Below are positions 1-6,895 of a DNA stretch of 21,242 nucleotides, in pieces (the first letter of the stretch is position 1; every line of letters starts with the position of its first letter). The notes beneath the pieces were generated by a model. That model ran no database searches, had not been told where the DNA came from, and saw nothing but the letters and a program-made list of their open reading frames with translations. Source of the stretch: a virus. The position numbers were made by a program, and so were the translations under genes. Location: the IMG/VR virus record IMGVR_UViG_3300037237_000474, positions 1 through 21,242 of that record. One strand, 5' to 3'.

Positions 1-481
1 GCACATAAAGAAGCGGCTACGTCGCTAAGATCGAAGCAATCGGTTAGTTCACTCCAAGGCAGATCGGCTGGTCCCGGTCAAGCAGATGAAGGATCGCTTT
101 TCGGACTGGTCTCTCGCTCCGCGAATGACGCGCATGTGCACCAAAGGGCCTCAGAGTGCCCTGTTGCGTCGTTGTTCCATCGGCAACGACCTCGATGAGG
201 AAATCGTCGCACCACGTTCTTAAGCTCGGTTGATTTCTCGGTCCCAACGCTCCGATAAAAATGCGCGCTGAAGCAGTTCCTCGGTTGAGATTGTCGCTAA
301 TTCGTCATTCGGCGCCAAGAAGGACTGGCCTTCCGCTGGAAACGGAGCATTGGTGTGTTGCCGGACGGTTGAGAACGTCCGCCCGAAAAGACCCGTCGCC
401 TCGTTGATCGCTCCGATCCGAGGCTCGCCTCAGTGAGGTGCCTGGAATGACCGGGCGCCAACAGCGAGAAGGGTGAATACG
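1..481. other. Left-edge region without a recognisable gene
   Basis: I see no intact gene here. On the minus strand two short open stretches read like coding remnants: roughly 420 down to 232, containing the peptide ELATISTEELLQRAFLSERW and closing with a TAA, and 247 down to 44. Neither has a convincing start or ribosome binding site and I recognise no family. They may be the decayed end of a gene interrupted by the arrival of the recombinase cassette to the right. The last bases hold the ribosome binding site (AGAAGGG) of the first real gene. Confidence 0.4.
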
Positions 482-1219
482 ATGTCGATCAAACTTACGG
501 ATGCACAGCTGGCGATGCTGACCGTAGCGTCGCTGCGAGACGATCGCTGCCTTACTTTGCAGAAGAATCTCAGAGGAAGCGCTGCCCAGAAGGTCTTCGC
601 AAAGTTGTCGGCGGAAGGCCTCGTGAAAGAGGTCCTTGCGAAGGCGGGCGCCCCTGTCTGGCGCCGCGACGAGGAAGCCGGGCGGTCCTATTCGCTCAAG
701 CTGACGGCGGCAGGGCTTAGGGAAGCTTCCGCCGAAAGCGGCAGCCCGCGCCAGGTTGCGGCCACAGATGAAACACCGGCCGCCAGCAACTTGGCGGAGG
801 ATCCGGTTGTCGCCCCGGGCACGATTCCGGCGGTCCGGATCTCCGTGGCTGCGACTCCTGCGGCCACGACCGCAGCTGACGCAAACCCGCCCCGCGAGGG
901 AACGAAGATCGCCAAAGTGCTCGGCCTTCTTCGACGCAATGAGGGCGCCACGCTGGCCGAGATGATCGCGGCAACCGGCTGGCTGCCGCACACGACTCGC
1001 GCGGCGCTGACGGGCCTGCGAAAGCGTGGGTGTGTCCTAGGGATCGACCGATCCGACAAAGAGCGGGGCTCGATCTACCGCGTCGCAGGAGATGCGAGCG
1101 CTGGAGACACGATAGGAGACCCCGGGATCGCGGTCCCGGACAATGCCGTCTCAGCGCCTCCGCGCCGCTCGAAGAGGGCAGGGGCAGCCACCGCAGCTCA
1201 AGCGCGCAAAGCGGCGTGA
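482..1219 (+). CDS. DUF3489 domain protein
   Basis: 245 aa protein of unknown biochemical role, recognised by its C-terminal DUF3489 winged-helix-like segment at about residues 138-200 (KIAKVLGLLRRNEGATLAEM, then GWLPHTTRAALTGLRKRG, then a SIYRV ending). The N-terminal third (SIKLTDAQLAMLTVAS) has the usual family opening. It is linked to the C-terminal part by an Ala/Pro-rich stretch, and the tail is basic and Ala-rich (RRSKRAGAATAAQARKAA). I chose ATG 482 over the in-frame GTG at 473 because AGAAGGG lies about 8 bases upstream and the family normally begins at this point. It is followed after 15 bp by the DUF2924 gene and then the recombinase, the standard order in alphaproteobacterial recombinase cassettes. 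A DNA-binding or accessory role in recombination is inferred from that linkage and is not shown. Confidence 0.88.
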   Translation: MSIKLTDAQLAMLTVASLRDDRCLTLQKNLRGSAAQKVFAKLSAEGLVKEVLAKAGAPVWRRDEEAGRSYSLKLTAAGLREASAESGSPRQVAATDETPAASNLAEDPVVAPGTIPAVRISVAATPAATTAADANPPREGTKIAKVLGLLRRNEGATLAEMIAATGWLPHTTRAALTGLRKRGCVLGIDRSDKERGSIYRVAGDASAGDTIGDPGIAVPDNAVSAPPRRSKRAGAATAAQARKAA

Positions 1220-1234
1220 TGGCCGCGAAAAGGA

Positions 1235-1816
1235 GTGCGGAGGGCATGGGACGCAATGGCGCCCATCGGCCCTCCCCAAGGCGGGGCAGGGACTCTGGAC
1301 GTCGCAATCAGCAGCCTTGGCGATCGCGACGCCGATCAGCTCCGCCTCCAATGGCGAAACCACCTGGGCGGGGCCGCGCCCGCCCATCTGCCGCGCTGGC
1401 TGCTGGTGCGCCTGCTTGCCTATCGCTTGCAGGTCGCAGCGCTCGGCGATCTCGACAAGGCGACGCTACGGACCCTTCGCCTACCCAAAGGCGAAGGCGA
1501 CGGGGCCTCCGACTGCCGCCCGTTCGAGATCCGAGGGCCGACGACCCGCGCCGGGGTCGGCCTTAAGCCAGGTTCGCTACTCGTTCGTGAATGGAACGGC
1601 AGGCGGGAGCGAGTGATGATCCTTGAAAAAGGCTTCGCCTGGAACGGGGCGACCTATCGCAGCCTCTCGCAAATTGCCAAAGCGATGACCGGCACCAGTT
1701 GGAACGGTCATCGCTTCTTCGGATTGCGGCCGGGGAAGGGTCAAGGCGTTGCAGCTAAAGGGAGCCGCTCCTCCGACGAGAACCGGAATCATGATGCGGG
1801 TGTGGCGGCGTCATGA
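1235..1816 (+). CDS. DUF2924 domain protein
   Basis: 193 aa (GTG start) or 186 aa if the in-frame ATG at 1256 is used; AAAAGGA lies close to the GTG and GGAGGG lies before the ATG. The family is recognised by the N-terminal helix with LQWRNHLGG and LLVRLLAYRLQ (about residues 41-66) and the C-terminal block (about residues 113-165) with LKPGSLLVREWNGR, GFAWNGATYRSLSQIA and TGTSWNGHRFFGL, the hallmark of DUF2924. Its TGA overlaps the ATG of the recombinase (ATGA), so translation is probably coupled. The function is unknown; it is nearly always found just before a large serine recombinase, which suggests an accessory role in site-specific recombination or its control. Confidence 0.9.
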   Translation: MRRAWDAMAPIGPPQGGAGTLDVAISSLGDRDADQLRLQWRNHLGGAAPAHLPRWLLVRLLAYRLQVAALGDLDKATLRTLRLPKGEGDGASDCRPFEIRGPTTRAGVGLKPGSLLVREWNGRRERVMILEKGFAWNGATYRSLSQIAKAMTGTSWNGHRFFGLRPGKGQGVAAKGSRSSDENRNHDAGVAAS

Positions 1817-3489
1817 AACGACAGGACCGCAAGACCGAGCTCCGCCGCTGCGCCATCTATACCCGCGTCTCGACGGAATACGGCCTGGAGCAAGAGTTCA
1901 ACTCGCTGGACAACCAGCGAGAGGCTTCGGAGGCCTATGTCAAGAGTCAGGCGCACGAGGGCTGGAAGCTGATCCGGGATCGTTACGACGATGGCGGCTT
2001 CTCAGGCGGCTCCATGGAGCGGCCAGCGCTGAAGAAGCTTCTGAATGATGTGAGGGCGCGAAGGATCGACGTCATCGTCGTCTACAAGGTCGACCGGTTG
2101 ACGAGGTCGCTAGCGGACTTCGCCAAGCTGGTCGAACTGTTCGACGAGCATGAAGTCTCCTTTATATCGGTAACCCAGTCCTTCAACACCACCACGAGCA
2201 TGGGACGCCTCACGCTGAATATGCTGCTGTCCTTCGCTCAGTTCGAGCGCGAGATAACCGGGGAGCGTATTCGCGACAAGGTCGCCGCATCGAAGAAGAA
2301 GGGCATCTGGATGGGAGGCGCCGTTCCGATCGGCTATCGCGTCGAGAATCGCGCGCTCCATATCGTGGAGGAGCAAGCCGACTTCGTCCGCGATCTCTTT
2401 CGACGTTATTTGGAGGTCGGTAGTGTCGTGCGGTTGAAAATCGCCCTCGATGCGGAAAATGTTCGTTTGCCCATTCGGACAGTTGGGACGGGAGGGACGA
2501 CGGGCGGGGGATTGATCAGCCGAGGCCACATCTACCACATCCTTTCGAATCCTATCTATGCCGGCCGGCTTCGCCACAAGGAGCAGATCCACGAGGGGCA
2601 GCATGCGGCAATCGTCGATGAAGACATCTGGAACCGCGTCCAGTTCTTGCTTGCCGACCAGACGCAGACGAGGAAACCTGCAAGTCGGGATGTTCATTCC
2701 TTTCTCGCCGGCAAGCTGTTCGACGATCGCGGCCATCGCATGGGCCCGAGCCATGCGGCGAAGGGTGGCCGGCGATGGCGCTATTACATCTCACGCGCGG
2801 TGCTGAAGGGTCGCAAGCAGGATGCGGGTTCCGTCGCACGTGTACCAGCGGCCGAGATCGAGAAGCAGGTGCTGGCAGCGGTCAAGAGTCTATTGCCTCC
2901 TCTCGAGCACGCAGTAGATGGATCCAGAGGGTCGGTCGGTCATTCCATCTCCAGGTCCTCGAACAGCACGCTGGCCGCAAACAGCTCATCATTGACAGAC
3001 CCATCCAACTTCGAGGACCGGGCTCGCAGCGCCATCGATCGCGTCACGATCGGCAAGGCGGGAATCGAGATCCAGCTTTGTGACGCCGCGGCGCGGGAGG
3101 GCGATCGCATCGCCACCATTCCCTGGACCTTGCCATCGCCCCACCGGCGGCGCGAAATCTTCCAGGGCGAAGGCGAGCCGTCATCCACGGTGCGTCCGAT
3201 GCGAGTCAGGGACCGGGCTGTTTTTGTCGAAGCGCTTGGCGACGCCCATCGCTGGCTTGATGAATTGACGCGCAACGCCGATCATACCGCGGCGACTATC
3301 GCCGCCCGCGAGGGCAAGACCGAGCGTTCGATCCGCATGACGCTGTCTCTTGCCTTCGTCGCGCCGCCCATTGTCGCGGCGGCGATCGAGGGACGGCTTC
3401 CGCGCGGTTTTGGCGTCAAGCGCCTGATGGATCTGCCGATGGTCTGGTCCGAGCAATGGACCGCGCTCGGGCTCGCGCCGCCTGCGTAA
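1813..3489 (+). CDS. Large serine recombinase (resolvase/invertase family)
   Basis: 558 aa site-specific recombinase. The N-terminal resolvase domain (about residues 12-155) carries the YTRVST motif with the nucleophilic Ser20 and neighbouring Arg18, then SLDNQREA, DDGGFSGGSMERPAL, IDVIVVYKVDRLTRS and LLSFAQFEREITGERIRDK, all typical of catalytically competent members. A Recombinase domain follows (GAVPIGYRVENRALHIVEEQ, then ISRGHIYHILSNPIYAGRLR at about residues 236-255). After it comes a region in the position of the zinc-ribbon (AGKLFDDRGHRMGP) that shows no clear Cys pairs. The C-terminal half ends in a helical tail with an HTH-like SIRMTLSLAFVAPPIVAAAI stretch. It is the third gene of a tight operon with DUF3489 and DUF2924 genes. 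No attP/attB pair for it is recognisable. It acts in the cytoplasm on DNA, and could drive integration or excision of the material around it. Confidence 0.95.
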   Translation: MKRQDRKTELRRCAIYTRVSTEYGLEQEFNSLDNQREASEAYVKSQAHEGWKLIRDRYDDGGFSGGSMERPALKKLLNDVRARRIDVIVVYKVDRLTRSLADFAKLVELFDEHEVSFISVTQSFNTTTSMGRLTLNMLLSFAQFEREITGERIRDKVAASKKKGIWMGGAVPIGYRVENRALHIVEEQADFVRDLFRRYLEVGSVVRLKIALDAENVRLPIRTVGTGGTTGGGLISRGHIYHILSNPIYAGRLRHKEQIHEGQHAAIVDEDIWNRVQFLLADQTQTRKPASRDVHSFLAGKLFDDRGHRMGPSHAAKGGRRWRYYISRAVLKGRKQDAGSVARVPAAEIEKQVLAAVKSLLPPLEHAVDGSRGSVGHSISRSSNSTLAANSSSLTDPSNFEDRARSAIDRVTIGKAGIEIQLCDAAAREGDRIATIPWTLPSPHRRREIFQGEGEPSSTVRPMRVRDRAVFVEALGDAHRWLDELTRNADHTAATIAAREGKTERSIRMTLSLAFVAPPIVAAAIEGRLPRGFGVKRLMDLPMVWSEQWTALGLAPPA

Positions 3490-3771
3490 ACGCGCCGGGT
3501 AGCTGCAGGCCTCGCCCGCCGCCCGACCGGCATATCATCGATCAATCGCGATCTTCGCCGCGACGCTCACTCCACATCAATTGAATGGGGGCGCGCTTCC
3601 GGCCTTTTAGGAAACGGAATTTTGCGGGCAGAGACTTTGGGCCCATTTGGGCGGCCCAACGCGCCACAGAGCGTGAAATCGCTCCCGCAGACCGCGCTAT
3701 GCCCGGGTAACCCACGGTAATGTCGACTGATTTACGGGACCGCCGAATCGTCGTCGCTCGTGCGGACTGGG
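3490..3771. other. Intergenic region between recombinase and tRNA fragment
   Basis: No gene seen. It contains a 7 bp inverted repeat (TTGGGCC 3637-3643, GGCCCAA 3653-3659) without a T-run. By the orientation of the tRNA fragment at 3772, this stretch should be the original DNA downstream of the tRNA-Val gene. Confidence 0.4.
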
Positions 3772-3816
3772 TGGTGGGCGATGCAGGGATCGAACCTGCG
3801 ACCCCTCCCGTGTGAA
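3772..3816 (-). tRNA. Partial tRNA-Val(CAC), 3' half only (attachment-site footprint)
   Basis: Read on the minus strand, this gives anticodon loop TTCACAC (anticodon CAC), the 3' anticodon strand GGGAG, a 5-base variable loop, a perfect T-arm GCAGG-TTCGATC-CCTGC, the 3' acceptor strand ATCGCCC, discriminator A and an encoded CCA. The bases 5' to the loop (above 3816) do not pair with GGGAG, and no D-arm or matching 5' acceptor strand (GGGCGAT) follows, so the gene is cut at the anticodon loop. Tyrosine recombinases of islands and prophages commonly leave exactly such a 3' tRNA piece at the far end of the integrated element. Because the host flank lies below 3772, the element should extend to the right. 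An intact tRNA-Val(CAC) is expected elsewhere. Confidence 0.85.
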
Positions 3817-3932
3817 CAGTGTTCCTCTATTGGAATATAAGGGATTTTTGCGGAAACACCGTCCAAATGAGCGCCGTTTGTAGTCGCTATGTTCCCTCTC
3901 TGGCCCGATTTGTGGTTCATGTGAACCAAAGA

Positions 3933-4286
3933 TCACTCTTTATGCAAACCGCCGCGCCCTTCAGGAAGGCCGCCGCGCTCGCCGGCCATGACGGTAGCGG
4001 CCACAGTCGCCAATGCCGTCCAGCGGCTTGCGTAAGGGGCTTGGCCGGCCCTCGCGCTGACTTTCTCGCCAGCCTTAGCGCCAGTGAAGCCCATCACGAT
4101 AGCCGTGAAGCCGTCTATGGTCATATCGAAGCTACGGACGATTGTGTCACCTAAACTATTGATATTGCTGTCCGACACAAAATTGTGTTGGCGGAAATCG
4201 GCGGAGCAATGGGCGTTTGCGATCGAACGAAGCACGTGCTGATGCTGCTTCCCGAAATACGCGGCCACGTCGAGAAGGCGAGCCAC
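3933..4286 (-). pseudogene. Rha family phage regulatory protein, decayed
   Basis: The minus-strand frame from GTG 4286 reads LLDVAAYFGKQHQHVLRSIA at its start and SFDMTIDGFTAIVMGFTGAKA at about residues 52-72, the two diagnostic blocks of the Rha (pRha, phage regulatory protein) family. A TAG lies four codons upstream of the GTG, so the normal N-terminal residues before this block are lost. After about residue 72 (near 4071) the sequence no longer resembles the family, and the frame runs on as unrelated codons to 3933. It is therefore probably damaged at both ends. Rha proteins are phage-borne regulators, often linked to antirepressor functions. Its position just inside the tRNA-Val fragment fits a decayed prophage end. 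The homology is clear by eye; the non-functionality is inferred. Confidence 0.7.
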
Positions 4287-4486
4287 GGGGGCTGCCTACG
4301 GGCTCGATCGGCGCGTGTTGTGCCTTATGGGCGAACCGGCCGCAGGGCCGAAATGTCGCTAACCCTCTATCTGCTTCACGATGTGTTGCTCTACATCGGG
4401 GCTCGTTATTGCAACCCTCCAACGGGGGGCGTCGTTAACGGCTTGAGTTCGGCATGGTTCCGAGCACGCAGAGTAAGGAGTCCAAA

Positions 4487-4852
4487 ATGGTTTCGACCCT
4501 TCGACATGCGGCTATTGCCTCAATCGCCTCGTTGGCGCTCGGCTTAGCCGTGTTAACCCCCGGCGCGCCGGGATTGGCCGCAACATGGCACGGGGGCGGC
4601 GGCGGTGGATTTCATGGCGGCGGCGGCGGCTTTCACGGGGGCGGCGGAAACTGGCACGGGGGCGGACGTGGCGGCGGTGGATACGGCGGCTACGGCGGCT
4701 ACGGCTTGGGACTAGGCTTGGGCCTCGGCGCGCTCGGCTACGGCGCCTACTATGGCGATGGTTATGGATACGATTCCGGTTGTCTGACTTATCGCCCGGT
4801 GTATGACAGATATGGACGTTATTTGGGCCGGCAGCCTGTGAACGTGTGCTGA
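4487..4852 (+). CDS. Secreted glycine-rich protein
   Basis: 121 aa. The start is ATG 4487, preceded by AAGGAG seven bases upstream; an in-frame start at 4454 lacks such a site. The first ~32 residues form a Sec signal peptide (STLRHAAIASIASLALGLAV hydrophobic core, likely cleavage near APGLAA). The mature part has short repeats of the type GGGGFHGG, WHGGG and YGGYGGYG, then a run of GLGLGLG, and ends in a better-ordered block with two Cys (SGCLTYRPVYDRYGRYLGR, ending VNVC). Similar Gly/His/Tyr-rich exported proteins are common in Hyphomicrobiales and are sometimes annotated as sulfur-globule-like. No function is established, and a cell-envelope or metal-binding role is only a possibility. It stands alone and is followed by a hairpin. 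Confidence 0.8.
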   Translation: MVSTLRHAAIASIASLALGLAVLTPGAPGLAATWHGGGGGGFHGGGGGFHGGGGNWHGGGRGGGGYGGYGGYGLGLGLGLGALGYGAYYGDGYGYDSGCLTYRPVYDRYGRYLGRQPVNVC

Positions 4853-4874
4853 TCGGATCGTTCAATCTCCGATA

Positions 4875-4896
4875 GTCGGCGCCCATTGGCGCCGAC
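4875..4896. terminator. Hairpin after the Gly-rich gene
   Basis: Perfect 9 bp inverted repeat (GTCGGCGCC / GGCGCCGAC) with a 4-base loop, 22 bp after the stop of the Gly-rich gene. There is no T-run, so it is only a possible terminator. The right arm merges into the HTH fragment that follows. Confidence 0.45.
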
Positions 4897-4980
4897 CGTG
4901 AAAACATCGGCAAAAGCAAAGAAAAGGCCGCCAAGAAATTCGGCGTCGGGACACGCACCGTGGATCGCGCCGTATCGGTC
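4894..4980 (+). pseudogene. Fragment of an HTH-containing replication/partition-type protein
   Basis: The plus-strand frame reads RENIGKSKEKAAKKFGV followed by GTRTVDRAVSV, the pattern of a helix-turn-helix with the recognition-helix TVDRA seen in plasmid/phage ParB-like and methylase-associated proteins. No start or remaining body of the gene is present, and the frame soon enters the ~260 bp tandem repeat. It is best read as a stranded fragment. The family assignment is tentative. Confidence 0.4.
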
Positions 4981-5220
4981 CCCAAGCACGCCCCGGTGTC
5001 GCGCGCTGTTCACTCTCATCGTTCCCATTGTCGCCGAATTGGCCAGCCAATAGCGACATTCTACAAGCGAAAAGATAAGGCGCTTTCGCTAATAGCTTCT
5101 AGGCTCAACGTCGATCGCTGGCCGTTGTTCTAATGTTGCACCCCTACGGTGACGCAGCGCGGGCGGTTTGCTATTCGGGAAAAAAAACGAACTATATGGG
5201 GGTGGCGAGAGAACCACCGT
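4978..5220. repeat. Tandem repeat, unit 1
   Basis: First of three related units. Anchors shared with unit 2 are GTCCCCAAGC (4978 versus 5237), CGACATTCTACAAGCGAAAA (5054 versus 5311), the stretch around GCTCAACGTCGATCGCTGGC, then ACCCCTACGGTGACGCAGCG and the two-box core (GGGCGGTTTGCTATTCGGG and TATATGGGGG with TGGCGAGAGAACCA). The offset to unit 2 is 257-259 bp. In this copy the CGCAGCGC / GGGCGG junction (5160/5161) is intact, so it records the target site before the IS1 insertion. Confidence 0.85.
5168..5198 (+). promoter_or_regulatory. Promoter-like two-box core, repeat unit 1
   Basis: TTGCTA (5168-5173) and TATATG (5193-5198), 19 bp apart. The same boxes and the same spacing recur in units 2 and 3. 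The boxes are conserved while the spacer differs, which is what a recognised site would show. Only a reading frame of ten codons (GTG GCG AGA GAA...) follows. Confidence 0.4.
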
Positions 5221-5236
5221 TGCCCTGCCGGTAGCC

Positions 5237-5417
5237 GTCCCCAAGCGCGCCCCGGCACGCGCTGCCAAGCGGGTGTTCACCCGCTCTCAGCCGAATTGGC
5301 CTGCCTATTGCGACATTCTACAAGCGAAAAGATAAGGCGCTTTCGCTAATAGCTTCTTGGCTCAACGTCGATCGCTGGCCGTTGTTCTAATGGCGCACCC
5401 CTACGGTGACGCAGCGC
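5237..5417. repeat. Tandem repeat, unit 2, left part (cut by IS1 element)
   Basis: Second unit, nearly identical to unit 1 across the CGACATTCTACAAGCGAAAA and ACCCCTACGGTGACGCAGCG anchors. It is interrupted after CGCAGCGC by the IS1-family element and resumes at 8455. Differences from unit 1 cluster in the first ~70 bp. Confidence 0.85.
5410..5417. repeat. Target site duplication, left copy
   Basis: CGCAGCGC directly before the left inverted repeat; the same 8 bases stand at 8447-8454. Repeat unit 1 has this octamer only once (5153-5160), so it is a true duplication. Eight or nine bp is normal for IS1-family elements. Confidence 0.9.
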
Positions 5418-5437
5418 GGTAGTGGGTCCATTTGAAT

Positions 5438-5794
5438 TTAGCGAGAAAGATCGAAGGCGAGAGCGTTAGCCGCTTGGGCTACCGAGCTTAAGGGGTGAGC
5501 GCTACACCAGTTATCAATCCAGCCATCAATTCCTGCGGAGTCAGTTTGGTGGAGAGCCGCGTTTATTTTCTCGTGCTCCGCCGCCATGGCGCTCATATAT
5601 CCGTGGACCCATCCTTGAACGGCGCCGAACTTGGCAATGGATGCGATGTCCTCACCATGTCTCCACTGGCCCCAAGATCCGCACGAGGCGTTCCCCGCTC
5701 CCATAGTGCCCACAGAATGGCTCTCCTGCGCCAGGCAGGTGGAGAAGCTAAGCGAGGCGGCGCACGCGACGACAAAGATATCGATGCGCCTCAT
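5438..5794 (-). CDS. Secreted small Cys-containing protein (IS1 passenger)
   Basis: 118 aa from ATG 5794 (a GTG at 5800, overlapping the transposase stop, is an alternative; GGGGGTG precedes the ATG). The N-terminus is a Sec signal peptide (RRIDIFVVACAASLSFSTCL, cleavage likely near LAQES). The mature part has SCGSWGQWRHG, FGAVQGWVHGYMSA and IDGWIDNWCSAHPLSSVAQA, i.e. two Cys that could form a disulfide around a helical domain. Small exported proteins with this CGxW...GW.xGY...WI.NYC.xxP pattern are frequent in Hyphomicrobiales, distantly like Rap1a/Tai-type periplasmic proteins; I know of no proven function for them. The stop codon lies two bases inside the element's left inverted repeat, so the gene belongs to the transposon and is probably read from the transposase transcript. 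Confidence 0.75.
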   Translation of the reverse strand: MRRIDIFVVACAASLSFSTCLAQESHSVGTMGAGNASCGSWGQWRHGEDIASIAKFGAVQGWVHGYMSAMAAEHEKINAALHQTDSAGIDGWIDNWCSAHPLSSVAQAANALAFDLSR

Positions 5795-5796
5795 GA

Positions 5797-6672
5797 TCAC
5801 CCCCGCTTTTTGTAAGCCCCGCGTTTTGCGGGCTTCGCTTCAGCCGCCTCGGCAAGCCCCACAATATCCGACACTTCCCACAGCTTGTCACTAACGCCGG
5901 CCTGCATCGCGGGAGTGACGCGCAGCGTTTTGTGTATGCGGCAGAAATTATAGAAAAAGCTGAAAAGAGCTACTGAGTAAGCATGATTTTCGAGCTTCTT
6001 TGAGAAGCCGTTTGTAAGACGCGTGAAGCGACGATTTTGCATGCGGATCGTCAGATTGCTGCGCTCCACATACGACGTTGATACGTGCGCCTTGTCTGGC
6101 TTCCCTTCAATCGGCGTCTTGATCGCGCCAGTGCATTCAGCGGGGCTGTAGCGGCCCTTGGCGCTCTCTGGCGAGGCTCCATAAATCTTGACGAGCATCG
6201 CATAGTCAACGTCGCCACCGAACGCGCCTTCAACGGCTTCTAGGTAGGCCTTGTGGCCATCGGTCGTGAGTTGGACGCGGTTAGCGAGGCGCCCGCGAAG
6301 ATCGTCCATCAAAGCGATTGCGGACTGCCCAGAGCGGTCGCCGACGAAGTATGACAGGATCATTTTGCTGTCGGCGCAAAGCGCGGTCCAAGTCCAGCAA
6401 TCGCCTGCGCCGTCGACCGGGGATTTCATCGCGGCAACGTTTTTCTGTTTAGCCGCGACGAAGCTCCAGATTTCGTCGCACTGGACGCGCTTCGATTTGA
6501 CGTTGCGGACATGCTCGTCGTGGTAGACGGCGCAGGCCTCGCCAGCGTCAAGCATCAACCGAATGACGGTGTTTTTGCCGACGCTGAGCATGCGCGTAAT
6601 CGCGCGGATCGAATTTCCTTCACAGAGCATATGAAGGATTTTGGCGCGATCGGACGTGGAGAGCTTGTTCAT
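5797..6672 (-). CDS. IS1-family DDE transposase
   Basis: 291 aa, uninterrupted, without the programmed frameshift of classical IS1. The N-terminus has an HTH-type segment (NSIRAITRMLSVGKNTVIRL, about residues 20-39). The catalytic domain shows Asp66 in VQCDEIWSFV, Asp138 in LTTDGHKAYLEA and Glu203 in SYVERSNLTIRM, with the downstream FFYNFCRIHKTLRVTP typical of single-frame IS1-like enzymes. AGGAGG lies just before the ATG. It should act on the 19 bp ends at 5418 and 8446. The gene starts 19 bp after the stop of the 67 aa passenger gene, and its stop abuts the secreted-protein gene, so it sits inside the passenger operon and not at an end. Nothing looks broken, so the element may still be active. 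Confidence 0.93.
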   Translation of the reverse strand: MNKLSTSDRAKILHMLCEGNSIRAITRMLSVGKNTVIRLMLDAGEACAVYHDEHVRNVKSKRVQCDEIWSFVAAKQKNVAAMKSPVDGAGDCWTWTALCADSKMILSYFVGDRSGQSAIALMDDLRGRLANRVQLTTDGHKAYLEAVEGAFGGDVDYAMLVKIYGASPESAKGRYSPAECTGAIKTPIEGKPDKAHVSTSYVERSNLTIRMQNRRFTRLTNGFSKKLENHAYSVALFSFFYNFCRIHKTLRVTPAMQAGVSDKLWEVSDIVGLAEAAEAKPAKRGAYKKRG

Positions 6673-6691
6673 GCCCTCCTAAATAGACACT

Positions 6692-6895
6692 TCATGCCTG
6701 AGCGTCAAGCATTTTTTCTATATTTGAATTTTCTCCGGCTCTCTTTTTCACGGCCGTCCAAATGCGTGAAACAGATTTCTCAGCTTCTTTCTCGGGGGTT
6801 AAGAGGTCATGATGCGAGCCGCCGCTTCTGATCATCGCCAAAATGTCATCGATTCTATCATCTAGATCTTCCGGCATCTCTTTAGGACCTTTCAT
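6692..6895 (-). CDS. 67 aa acidic/helical protein of unknown function (IS1 passenger)
   Basis: ATG 6895 overlaps the TGA of the hydrolase-like gene (ATGA), so translation is probably coupled. An in-frame ATG a few codons later (MPEDLDDRIDDILAM) is an alternative start. The protein is charged and predicted helical (EDLDDRIDDILAMIRSG, then EKEAEKSVSRIWTAVKKRAG), without signal peptide or membrane segment. I do not recognise the family. The overlap suggests that it works with, or controls, the preceding Ntn-hydrolase-like protein. Base composition is AT-richer than the neighbouring chromosome, as in that gene. Confidence 0.7.
   Translation of the reverse strand: MKGPKEMPEDLDDRIDDILAMIRSGGSHHDLLTPEKEAEKSVSRIWTAVKKRAGENSNIEKMLDAQA

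Noticed and set aside
305-991. Long minus-strand open frame (228 codons)
   Set aside because: It lies opposite the DUF3489 gene, has Arg/Cys/Ser-heavy composition typical of antisense frames in GC-rich DNA, and lacks family signals.
2110-2754. Minus-strand frame of 214 codons
   Set aside because: Antisense to the catalytic and recombinase domains of the serine recombinase, which is clearly real.
4590-4700. GGCGGC-rich tract as a simple DNA repeat or CRISPR-like array
   Set aside because: It is the coding sequence of the Gly-rich secreted protein; there are no regular spacers. No CRISPR array was seen anywhere in the window.
5161-5220. Conserved peptide GRFAIR..R.IWG in the repeat cores
   Set aside because: The peptide similarity is forced by identical DNA boxes; the spacer codons differ freely and the frames close or diverge soon after, so a DNA-level signal explains it better.
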